A stretch of DNA of 7,136 bases from an uncultured Shinella sp. (GTDB taxonomy: Bacteria > Pseudomonadota > Alphaproteobacteria > Rhizobiales > Rhizobiaceae): the NCBI GenBank assembly GCA_946481465.1, contig CAMLOC010000178.1, positions 1 to 7,136 on the forward strand. Direction: 5' to 3'. A model generated the notes under the pieces. The model did not search any database, was not told where the DNA came from, and was given only the letters and a program-made list of their open reading frames with translations. Below, piece after piece: positions 1-6,161 of the stretch (position 1 is its first letter; every line of letters starts with the position of its first letter). The translations under genes were made by a program, and so were the position numbers.

Positions 1-859
1 CGCGCGACGGCACGACATTGGTGGCGTTCGGCTCGATCGAGAATTCGCCGACCGTCGCCGTGAAATGCCCCGGCCCCTCGGACAGCGATCTCGCCAGCGC
101 CTCGACGCCCGTCACCAGCCGCGCGGCGGCCGCCAGCGCATCGGCGCGCCCGCCCATCGGCGTCGTGCCGGCATGGTCCGCCCGCCCCGTAACGACGATC
201 TCGATGCGCGTGATGCCGGAGATTGCGGTCACCACGCCGATATCGAGTTTTTCCGTTTCCAGCACCGGCCCCTGCTCGATATGCAGTTCGAGGAAGGCCG
301 CGACGTCCTTGCGCACCGCCGCCGAAAGGCGCGCCGGATCACCGCCGACATCGCGGATGCCCTCTTCCAGCGTCAAGCCGTCGACCTCCCGCGCCAGCCA
401 GTCGGCCGGCAAGACGCCGGCCATGCCGCGGCTGCCGATGCAGGAGACGCCGAAGATCGACACTTCCTCGGCAAGGAAATCGACGACTTCCAGGTCGTGG
501 TCGAGTTCGATCCCCTGGTCGGCAAGGGCGCGGGCGACTTCCAGCGCCACCGCGACGCCGGCAATGCCGTCATAGCGCCCGCCGTCGGGCACCGTATCCG
601 AATGCGAGCCGAGCATGATCGTGCCGCGGCCGGGTTTGCGGCCCGCCCGCCGGGCGATCAGGTTGCCCGCGGCGTCGATGCGCGTTTCGAGCCCGGCCGC
701 CCGAAACGTCTCATCAAGAAAATCCCGCCCCGCCGGGAACAGAGCGGTAAAGGCACGCCGCGTGTAGGGCCGGCCGGGCTCGGTGAGCCGGGCAAGCCCG
801 TCGATCACATCCCTTATGCGGGACGGATCGACCGGCAGATTGGTTCGCGGCGCGACCAT
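1..859 (-). CDS. M20 family Zn-dependent hydrolase, N-carbamoyl-L-amino-acid hydrolase / allantoate amidohydrolase type (3' end cut off)
   Basis: The gene runs off the left edge. The first 286 residues are visible of about 410 usual for the family, so the end of the catalytic domain and the last metal ligand are missing. I translated it by hand from ATG 859. The metal-binding signature GSHSDTVPDGGRYDG at residues 84-98 supplies His86 and the bridging Asp97. The Glu pair is E131-E132, and ELHIEQGP at 191-198 supplies His193. After about residue 210 the lid/dimerisation domain follows, with DHAGTTPMGGR and PNATNVVP, both typical of this group. Family enzymes hydrolyse N-carbamoyl amino acids or allantoate to the free amino compound, CO2 and ammonia, in the cytoplasm. 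The usual EEGSRF segment reads EEVSIFG, a variant of the EEPSDFG form I associate with hydantoinase-linked members. The ATG overlaps the upstream TGA by one base (TGATG), and GGAGG at 869-873 lies 9 nt before it, so it is probably translationally coupled. Family assignment is firm; the substrate is inferred from its ring-opening neighbour. Confidence 0.93.
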   Translation of the reverse strand, partial: MVAPRTNLPVDPSRIRDVIDGLARLTEPGRPYTRRAFTALFPAGRDFLDETFRAAGLETRIDAAGNLIARRAGRKPGRGTIMLGSHSDTVPDGGRYDGIAGVAVALEVARALADQGIELDHDLEVVDFLAEEVSIFGVSCIGSRGMAGVLPADWLAREVDGLTLEEGIRDVGGDPARLSAAVRKDVAAFLELHIEQGPVLETEKLDIGVVTAISGITRIEIVVTGRADHAGTTPMGGRADALAAAARLVTGVEALARSLSEGPGHFTATVGEFSIEPNATNVVPSR

Positions 860-2238
860 CAGCGGCTCCCTCCGGAAACGAGCGTCGGCAGCGGGCGCAC
901 GAAGGCGCCGGCGCCGGGTTCGGCGAGCACCCGCGTGCCGTCGAAGGCCAGCTTGCCGCGCAGATACGTGGCTGAAACGCGCCACGGCAGGCGGATGCCG
1001 TTATAGGGCGACCAGCCGACGACGTTGTGGCCGCTCGCCGCCGCGTCATAGAGATAGGGCTCGGGCGTCAGCACGGTGATATCGGCGTCCTTGCCCGCTT
1101 CGAGCGCGCCCTTCGCATGGTCCAGCCGGAAGTGCCGGGCCGGGTTCAGCGCCATCAGCTCGGCGGCGCGGGTCAAGGGGATGCCGCGCTCCAGCGCACC
1201 CTTGACGAAGAGCGGCACCATGACCTCCAGTCCCGGCACGCCCGAGGCGTTGGCCAGCATATCCGGGTTCGTCTTGCGATCCTCCGACCAGCTCACATGG
1301 TCGGTGGAGACGAGCGTGACATTGCCCGCCGCGACATGCCGCCAGAGCTTTTCCACCTCGGCGCGCGGGCGGATCGGCGGGTTGATCTTCGCCTTGCCGC
1401 CGAGCCGTGCGACGTCGTTCTCTTCATCGAGCACCAGGTAGTGGATGCAGCATTCGATGGTCGCGCGAAAACCTTGCGCCCGGTAGGCAGCGGCGATCTC
1501 GTAGCCCCGGCCGAGCGAGCAATGCACCACATGGGCCGGGCAGCCGGTCGCAGCGCCCGTCTCGTAGATCTGGTTGGAGGCGATGAGCTCCGTCAGGGGC
1601 GGGCGCGACAGGCCGTGGGCGCGGTAGTCGGTGATGCCCGCCGCTTTCACCCGGGCGATCGCGGCGCGCACCGCCTCGTCGTCCTCGTTGTGCACGCCGG
1701 CCGTCAGCCCGGTCGGGGCGATGGCGCGGAAACACTCCTCCAGAAGCGCGGCGGGAATGCGCGGAAAGCGCTTCGGGTCCGTGCCGAAGGTGGAGAACTT
1801 GAAGGCCGCGACGCCCGCCCCGACCATTTCCGCGATCCGCGCCGGCCCCTCCTCCGGGTCGACCGTGCCGTAAAGCGCGAAATCGACGCGCGCCTGCGGC
1901 CCGGCATGGCCGATCTTGATCTTCACCGCGTCCGCCGAGCAGACGAGGTTGCCCTCGTCATAGGGCATGTCGACGATGGTCGTGACGCCGCCGGCCGCCG
2001 CCGAGCGCGTCGACCAGAGGAAATCCTCCTGGTCCTTCTGCGAGAGCGAATGCACCTGCGCGTCGATGGCGCCGGGTAGGATCAGCGCGCCGGAAAGGTC
2101 ATGCCGCTCCTTCGCCGCCGGCATCGCGCCCTGCCCGACATGCACGACCTTGCCGCCGGCGACGGCGACATGGCCGCCCTCGACGATGCGGTCCGCGAGG
2201 ACCACGGTGCCTTTCAGGACGAGATCGAAATCGGCCAT
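859..2238 (-). CDS. Cyclic amidohydrolase (allantoinase / dihydroorotase / hydantoinase superfamily) with altered HxH metal motif
   Basis: A complete 459-residue protein, the normal length for allantoinases and hydantoinases, which open cyclic ureide or imide rings in the cytoplasm. The N-terminal beta-sandwich (about 1-55) leads to the TIM barrel. Superfamily landmarks are in order: DAQVH at 59-63, FKFSTFG at 146-152 with Lys147 as the expected carboxylated lysine, VHNED at 182-186 (His183), HVVHCS at 236-241 (His239), KINPPIR at 284-290, STDH at 311-314 (Asp313), and NPARHF at 365-370. The oddity is Gln61 where nearly all relatives have the first His of HxH; His63 is kept, so one metal may be lost or bound differently. 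GGAG at 2246-2249 lies 7 nt before the ATG, directly after the stop of the lyase gene 12 nt upstream. The next gene begins inside its stop codon. The order (lyase, ring opening, carbamoyl hydrolase) suggests it turns a hydantoin- or allantoin-like ring into an N-carbamoyl amino acid. The exact substrate cannot be read from sequence. Confidence 0.92.
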   Translation of the reverse strand: MADFDLVLKGTVVLADRIVEGGHVAVAGGKVVHVGQGAMPAAKERHDLSGALILPGAIDAQVHSLSQKDQEDFLWSTRSAAAGGVTTIVDMPYDEGNLVCSADAVKIKIGHAGPQARVDFALYGTVDPEEGPARIAEMVGAGVAAFKFSTFGTDPKRFPRIPAALLEECFRAIAPTGLTAGVHNEDDEAVRAAIARVKAAGITDYRAHGLSRPPLTELIASNQIYETGAATGCPAHVVHCSLGRGYEIAAAYRAQGFRATIECCIHYLVLDEENDVARLGGKAKINPPIRPRAEVEKLWRHVAAGNVTLVSTDHVSWSEDRKTNPDMLANASGVPGLEVMVPLFVKGALERGIPLTRAAELMALNPARHFRLDHAKGALEAGKDADITVLTPEPYLYDAAASGHNVVGWSPYNGIRLPWRVSATYLRGKLAFDGTRVLAEPGAGAFVRPLPTLVSGGSR

Positions 2239-2250
2239 GGTCTGTCTCCG

Positions 2251-3789
2251 TCAGGGTTTGAGGGCGAAGAAGGCGTCGAACTCCGCCATGGGCGCGGCCT
2301 CGACGAAGGCGGCAAGCGCCTCCGGGCTGGCAAGGTCGCGGTCGAGCGCCTCGATCTCGGCGGAAAGCGGCCGGTCCTTGCGGTAGAACGGGCTGATCGC
2401 CCGCGTGCGCTGGTAGGCGATGGCGACGACGCCCTCGACATTGTCGCCGGCAAGGTCGATCGCCTGGGCGGAGAGCATCGCTTCGAGGGCGGCAAGCTGG
2501 CGCAGGTCCCGCACCTGGCTCTCCATGCGCTCGACGATGAGCGGCAGGAAGGTCGCCTCCTCCTCCAGCCCGCCGGCAACGACGATGGACTGCGCCGAGA
2601 TCGGCACGGCCAGCGACTGGATGCGCATGTAGAGCTCCACTGCGAGCTTCAGGATCGGCCCGAAGCCCGTCGCCGTCTCGCCGGGCGCCACGAGGTTGAC
2701 CGGAAGGTTGCGGCGCACGCCGTTGGCGAGCAGCACGCAGCGGTTCAGCACGTTGCGGGCAAGGTGGGCGAAGCCCGTCTGCGCCGCCTCGACATAGAGC
2801 GTCGTGGACAGCGGCAGCGAGCCGCCGGAGGCCATGACATGATTGTCGAGCACGACCGGATTGTCGTCGGACTGCGCCGTCGCCTCGACGATGCGCTCGG
2901 CGGCGTTCATCAGCGTGTCGAGGCAGGCGCCGAAGACCTGGGCGGTCATGCGCAGGCTGAGCGGATCGTGGATCGCCGACGGCTTCGGCCAGTGGCCGGA
3001 GGCGGCCTGCGCCTCGAACCAGGTGCCGGCAAGCGCCTCGCCATGGGCCGAGAGTCTCGCCGCCACCCGCCACGGATCGGCCGAGGCGCCGAGCGCCAGC
3101 GAGGAGAGCACGCCCGTCACCATGAGATTGCGGATCGCCATCGCCGCCTCGCGCACCACATTGGCCGCCGCGGCATGCGAGATGGCGTTGACGCTGAGGG
3201 CGGCCAGCGCATCGCGCGGCTGCATGCGGTAGGGCGCAAGGCCGGCGCGCGCCAGCGCCTCGGGCGCGGGCAGGCGCTCGCCGCCGTACCACGCCTCGCC
3301 CTCGCCGGTCAGCACCGCCGCGATCTGGCCCATCAGGCCGATATCGGCGCAACCCATCGAGCCATGCCGGCGCACGACGGGCACGACATCCCGTTCGAGC
3401 AGCCCGAGCAGGGCGTCGATCAGTTCCGGGCTACAGCCGGAATAGCCGCCGAGCGCCGTGTTGACGCGGATACCCATCGCCTTGCGCACGATGGGCAGCG
3501 AAAAGGGTTCGCCGGTGCCGAAATGGTGGGCCTTCACCAGATTGTTGTTGAACTCGACGAGGTCGTCGGCCGTCCAGAGCTTGTCCTTCATCGAGCCGAC
3601 GCCGGTATTCGCGCCGTAGATCGGCAGGCCCGTGGCGAGGCGATCGGTGACGACGCGGCGCGATGCGCCGACGCGCCCCATGCCGATCTCGCAGGCCACC
3701 GGCCGGCGCGCGGCCGTGCCGATCGCCTCCAGCGTCGCGAAGTCGAGCGGCTGGCCGGTCAGGTAAAGCGTGTCGGCGGAAGCGAGCAT
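2251..3789 (-). CDS. Aromatic amino acid lyase superfamily protein (HutH/PAL fold) lacking the MIO triad; possible ergothionase-like lyase
   Basis: A full-length 512-residue member of the histidine/phenylalanine ammonia-lyase family. The kept landmarks are YGANTGVG at 58-65 (Tyr58 is the family's catalytic tyrosine), NLVKAHHFGTGEP at 83-95, the alpha-helical core with RVNTALGGYSGCS, TGEGEA at 161-166, and SDDNP at 307-311. The cofactor loop is changed: relatives have GSVGASGDLAPL, whose Ala-Ser-Gly cyclises to MIO, whereas here residues 143-151 read GSMGCADIG, one residue shorter with no Ser or Gly for the ring. Other active-site positions also differ: the QDxYSxR motif reads HDPLSLR (274-280), and the SGGNFHG motif reads SGGSLPL (321-327). 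It is thus probably not an ordinary histidine ammonia-lyase. MIO-free family members are known, ergothionase (trimethylamine elimination from ergothioneine) being the one I recall. ATG 3789 is preferred over TTG 3795, because the weak AGG upstream is about 10 nt away from ATG but only about 4 from TTG. It is the first gene of the operon and diverges from the LysR gene. Confidence 0.9.
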   Translation of the reverse strand: MLASADTLYLTGQPLDFATLEAIGTAARRPVACEIGMGRVGASRRVVTDRLATGLPIYGANTGVGSMKDKLWTADDLVEFNNNLVKAHHFGTGEPFSLPIVRKAMGIRVNTALGGYSGCSPELIDALLGLLERDVVPVVRRHGSMGCADIGLMGQIAAVLTGEGEAWYGGERLPAPEALARAGLAPYRMQPRDALAALSVNAISHAAAANVVREAAMAIRNLMVTGVLSSLALGASADPWRVAARLSAHGEALAGTWFEAQAASGHWPKPSAIHDPLSLRMTAQVFGACLDTLMNAAERIVEATAQSDDNPVVLDNHVMASGGSLPLSTTLYVEAAQTGFAHLARNVLNRCVLLANGVRRNLPVNLVAPGETATGFGPILKLAVELYMRIQSLAVPISAQSIVVAGGLEEEATFLPLIVERMESQVRDLRQLAALEAMLSAQAIDLAGDNVEGVVAIAYQRTRAISPFYRKDRPLSAEIEALDRDLASPEALAAFVEAAPMAEFDAFFALKP

Positions 3790-3875
3790 TTTCAAGAAGC
3801 CTGTTTCGAACGGCGTGACCGGATACCGATGTTATGCGGAACGCAGCCCGAACCCATATCCCAAAATCCGTACAG

Positions 3876-3888
3876 TCCATGCTATGGA
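3876..3888. promoter_or_regulatory. Candidate LysR-type binding site (T-N11-A palindrome)
   Basis: The sequence TCCATgctATGGA is a perfect inverted repeat with 5-bp arms and a 3-bp centre, and it meets the T-N11-A rule for LysR-family boxes. It lies 33 bases before the regulator's GTG and 86 bases before the lyase start, a usual place for autoregulation and activation of a divergent operon. Binding itself is inferred. Confidence 0.5.
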
Positions 3889-3907
3889 TCGAACAGATAT
3901 GAAATCC

Positions 3908-3913
3908 GAAGGA
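3908..3913 (+). promoter_or_regulatory. Ribosome binding site that fixes the LysR gene start at GTG 3922
   Basis: GAAGGA sits 8 bases before GTG 3922. The ATGs at 3884 and 3899 are in another frame. The in-frame ATG at 3829 would add 31 residues unlike any LysR N-terminus. GTG gives VDLATLRL, which matches the usual MDL-type LysR start. Confidence 0.75.
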
Positions 3914-3921
3914 CCCGCCCC

Positions 3922-5082
3922 GTGGATCTCGCCACGCTCCGCCTCGTGCACAGTATTCTCGAAGAACGCGGCATCCGCAGGGCCGCCTCCGCCGAAGGAC
4001 GCCCCGCTTCCAGCGCCAGCGCGGCGTTGCGCCGGGTGGAGGCCGTGCTGTCCGTACCGCTGGTGCGGCGTGACGGACAGGCCCTCGTGCCGACGCTCGA
4101 CGCCGAGGCCCGCCTGCCGCACTTCGCCGAGATCGCCGCCGCGGCAGCAGCGCTCTCCGCCCTCGGCGAGAGCGGAGGAAGGAGGCCCGCCGTCTCGCTC
4201 GCCGCCCTCGCCCGCTTCACCGCCGCGGCGCGCGCCGGCAGCATCAGCGCCGCCGCCAGAAGCCTCGGCCTCGGCCAGCCGCAGCTCACCCGCCAGCTCG
4301 GCCATCTGGAAGCCGCGGTCGGCTGTACGCTGATCGAGCGGTCGGCGGCGGGCATAAGCTGCACGCCCGCCGGCCTCGAGGCGCTGGCGCTCGCCGAGCG
4401 CATCGGCGCGGCCTGGGAACAGCTCGCCACGGCCTCGGCCGAGCGGTTCCGCCGCAGCGCCGCCACCTGGCGGCTCGGCGCGATCATCCCCTTCGGCCAC
4501 GAGAGCGTGATCGCCGCCATGCTCGCCCGCCTCACCGTCTCCTGGCGCGCGGCGCGGCCGCGCCAGCCGCTCTTCCTCTCCTCCACCACGGCGGACGAGC
4601 TGGTGGCCGGCCTGAAAAACCGCCGCTTCGACCTGATCCTGCTCGATACCGACCGTTACCCCGCCGAATTCGAGGGCAGCCTGATCAGCCGTTCCCGGCT
4701 GGCGCTTGCCGGCCCGCGCCGGCTGGACGGCGCCGAAAGGCAGGATTTCGCCGCACTGCTCGGCCGCCATCCCATCGCCGTGCCGAGCCCGCGCAGCGGC
4801 CTGCGCCAGATGACCGACCGCTTCCTCGAAGCGACGCTCTCGCCCGCAGAGCGCGCGCGCCTTGCGCTGGTCGAGGTCGATTCGATCCCCGTCATCATCA
4901 ATCTCGTGCTCGACCACGGCCATCTCTCGGTGCTGCCGGAACACTCCGTCGCCAACATCACCCCGCCGCCGACGCTGCTGCCGCTCGACATCGCCTACCA
5001 GCAATCGCTGAGCCTCGTCTGGCCGCGCGACGCGCTTTCCCGCAAGGCCGCCGAGACGATGCTCGCCCTTCTGAAGACCTAG
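3922..5082 (+). CDS. LysR-type transcriptional regulator with tandem winged helix-turn-helix domains
   Basis: The product has 386 residues, against about 300 for a standard LysR protein; the extra length is a second DNA-binding unit. Residues 93-160 are a textbook LysR winged helix-turn-helix (AGSISAAARSLGLGQPQLTRQLGHLE, split by eye into helix 2, turn and recognition helix, then the wing ending CTPAGLEAL). Residues 3-70 align to it without gaps at an offset of exactly 90: LATL/LAAL, RVEA/HLEA, PLVRR/TLIER, and the wing Thr58/Thr148. The first copy is degenerate in its recognition helix (Ser/Ala-rich at 28-35). From about 183 (WRLGAIIPFGHES) to the end lies the periplasmic-binding-protein-like effector domain, with DLILLDTD and a typical final helix. 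It is divergent from the lyase operon and so is its likely regulator, with a small ring or amino acid intermediate as the probable inducer. Its stop codon shares CTAG with the convergent downstream gene. Confidence 0.92.
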   Translation: MDLATLRLVHSILEERGIRRAASAEGRPASSASAALRRVEAVLSVPLVRRDGQALVPTLDAEARLPHFAEIAAAAAALSALGESGGRRPAVSLAALARFTAAARAGSISAAARSLGLGQPQLTRQLGHLEAAVGCTLIERSAAGISCTPAGLEALALAERIGAAWEQLATASAERFRRSAATWRLGAIIPFGHESVIAAMLARLTVSWRAARPRQPLFLSSTTADELVAGLKNRRFDLILLDTDRYPAEFEGSLISRSRLALAGPRRLDGAERQDFAALLGRHPIAVPSPRSGLRQMTDRFLEATLSPAERARLALVEVDSIPVIINLVLDHGHLSVLPEHSVANITPPPTLLPLDIAYQQSLSLVWPRDALSRKAAETMLALLKT

Positions 5083-6047
5083 CCCTTGGCCCGCAGCCGC
5101 CGCCGGGTCTCCGTCGGGCTTTCGTGATAGTGCGCGCGGTAGCTGCGCGAGAAGGCGGAGGAGGAATTGAAGCCGGTGAGCGCCGCGATATCGGCGAATT
5201 CCGTCTTCGTCTCGATGACCTTGCGCCGGGCGGCGTTGAGCCGCAGCGCCAGGTAGTGCCGGTGCGGCGCGACGCCCATCGTCTCCTGGAAAAGCTCCTG
5301 GAGATGGCGCGCGCTGATGCCGACGCGCCGGGCGAGCCGCGCCAGCGTCAGCGGCGCGTCCACCGTCTCCTCCATCAGCCGCACCGCCTGGCTGACCCGC
5401 TGGTCGGCGACGCGCATGGTGCCGAGCGCGGGAACCTGCAGCAGCCCGCCCGTGCGCTCGTGCTCGTAGATGAATTGCCGGGATACTTCGAGCGCCAGCG
5501 AATAGCCCTGCCGGCGGCGGATGATCTCCAGCATCAGTTCCAGCGTCGGCAGCGAGCCGCCCGTCGTGATGCGCTTGCCGTCGATGACGTAGCGCGCGCG
5601 CACCACGCCGATCTGCGGATAGGCGGAGGCGAAATCCTCCATGTCCTCCCAGTGGGCCGTGGCGGAATGGCCGTCGAGCAGGCTCGCCTCGGCAAGCAGC
5701 CAGTTGCCCGATTCGATGCCCGCCACCATGCTGCGATACCGCGCCGTCTGCGAAAGCTGGCGCCGCAACAGAGGCGTCGCACTCATCTGCCATTGATAGC
5801 TCGAAAGCACGAAGAGCGGCTGCGCCTCCTTCTCCGGCCGGAACACGCCGTCGACGGGCACCGGGATGCGGCTGCGCGTCTCCACCTGCGCGCCGTCCGG
5901 CGAGAAGATCCGCCAGCGGTAGAGGTCCTGGCCGGAAATGCGGTTGGCCGCGCGCAGGGGTTCGATGAGCGAGGCGACGAGGATGAGGTTCGTCTCGGGC
6001 AGGACGAGGATGTCGATGTCGAGCGTGTCGGAAGAGGGATCGAGCAT
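5079..6047 (-). CDS. GlxA/CdhR-like AraC-family transcriptional regulator (DJ-1/PfpI-like sensor plus AraC DNA-binding domain)
   Basis: A complete 322-residue protein. Residues 10-190 form a DJ-1/PfpI (GATase1-like) domain as in GlxA, CdhR and GbdR, with LVLPETNLILVASLIEPLRAAN at its start (written here as the start motif spanning 14-35), the LLAEASLLDG helix at 117-126, AHWED at 131-135 and TTGGS at 161-165. The nucleophile-elbow segment reads AGIESG (109-114) with no Cys, as expected for a sensor and not an enzyme. Residues 215-318 carry the two AraC helix-turn-helix motifs, including LTLARLARRVGISARHLQELF and the second motif DIAALTGFNSSSAFSRSYR, ending in SPTETRRR. It diverges from the beta-keto acid cleavage gene 114 bases away, the arrangement seen for carnitine regulators, so it probably senses a quaternary amine or its product and activates that gene. 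The ATG at 6047 has no clear ribosome binding site. Its TAG overlaps the LysR stop. Confidence 0.93.
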   Translation of the reverse strand: MLDPSSDTLDIDILVLPETNLILVASLIEPLRAANRISGQDLYRWRIFSPDGAQVETRSRIPVPVDGVFRPEKEAQPLFVLSSYQWQMSATPLLRRQLSQTARYRSMVAGIESGNWLLAEASLLDGHSATAHWEDMEDFASAYPQIGVVRARYVIDGKRITTGGSLPTLELMLEIIRRRQGYSLALEVSRQFIYEHERTGGLLQVPALGTMRVADQRVSQAVRLMEETVDAPLTLARLARRVGISARHLQELFQETMGVAPHRHYLALRLNAARRKVIETKTEFADIAALTGFNSSSAFSRSYRAHYHESPTETRRRLRAKG

Positions 6048-6161
6048 GGCGCGAGCTTGTCCGCCCGTCTCTCAAATTGTCAAGGCTGGATCCGAAAAAT
6101 GAAAGCATTGCGCCTTCTCTTGGCTCGTAATGGGCCTAACGAGAATACCGGGAGAACGACA
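6048..6161. promoter_or_regulatory. Divergent control region between the GlxA-like regulator and the BKACE gene
   Basis: These 114 bases contain the heptamer TTGTCAA at 6077-6083, which offers a TTGACA -35 on the minus strand within CCTTGACA, matching the rhizobial CTTGAC consensus. Spaced 17 bases on the minus strand is a poor -10, consistent with activator dependence. An imperfect 20-bp palindrome follows at 6124-6143. No hexamer pair on the plus strand is convincing; TTGTCA with TGAAAG 17 bases later is the best and is weak. Confidence 0.6.
6124..6143. promoter_or_regulatory. Imperfect palindrome, candidate operator upstream of the BKACE gene
   Basis: Arms CTCGT and ACGAG are separated by 10 bases, with further partial symmetry inside (14 of 20 positions symmetric). 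It lies 18 bases before the start codon. It could be a regulator half-site pair or a chance match; there is no second copy in the window. Confidence 0.25.

Larger units (their letters stand above)
3790..3921. promoter_or_regulatory. Divergent control region between the lyase operon and the LysR-type regulator
   Basis: These 132 bases separate the two divergent starts and look less coding-like than their surroundings, with several A/T-rich patches. They hold a perfect T-N11-A palindrome near the regulator gene, and an ATGYTATG core that occurs twice with exactly 50 bases between copies (3829-3836 and 3879-3886). The layout is the classic one for a LysR-type protein that represses itself and activates a divergent operon. 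I could not identify convincing -35/-10 hexamers for either direction, so transcription starts are not assigned. Confidence 0.7.

Noticed and set aside
65..2079. Plus-strand open frames antisense to the hydrolase genes
   Set aside because: The minus strand encodes clearly conserved M20 and amidohydrolase proteins here; the plus-strand translations carry no recognisable motif.
3361..3390. A frameshift or sequencing error as the cause of the missing MIO triad
   Set aside because: The residues on both sides (DVVPVVRRHGSMG and TGEGEA) stay in one frame and align to the family, so the one-residue shorter loop is a true in-frame difference.
3855..3901. CATATC and GATATG as a long inverted repeat around the LysR box
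   Set aside because: The arms are only 6 bases, 35 bases apart, and centred 4 bases off the T-N11-A palindrome, so chance is likely.
2101..3921. A plus-strand open frame continuous with the LysR gene, which would give a protein of over 990 residues
   Set aside because: It runs antisense to the well-supported lyase gene, its translation is low-complexity Arg/Gly/His-rich with no domain, and a good ribosome binding site marks GTG 3922 as the true start.
3832..6108. A 758-codon minus-strand open frame across the LysR and GlxA-like genes
   Set aside because: It overlaps both conserved regulators in a different frame. The Ala/Arg/Gly-rich translation shows no family signature, as expected from GC-rich codon bias.
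5124..6161. An in-frame upstream extension of the BKACE gene
   Set aside because: It is antisense to the regulator gene, and the conserved protein begins at MPLSMNRDVFITCAVTG with GGAG in the proper place.
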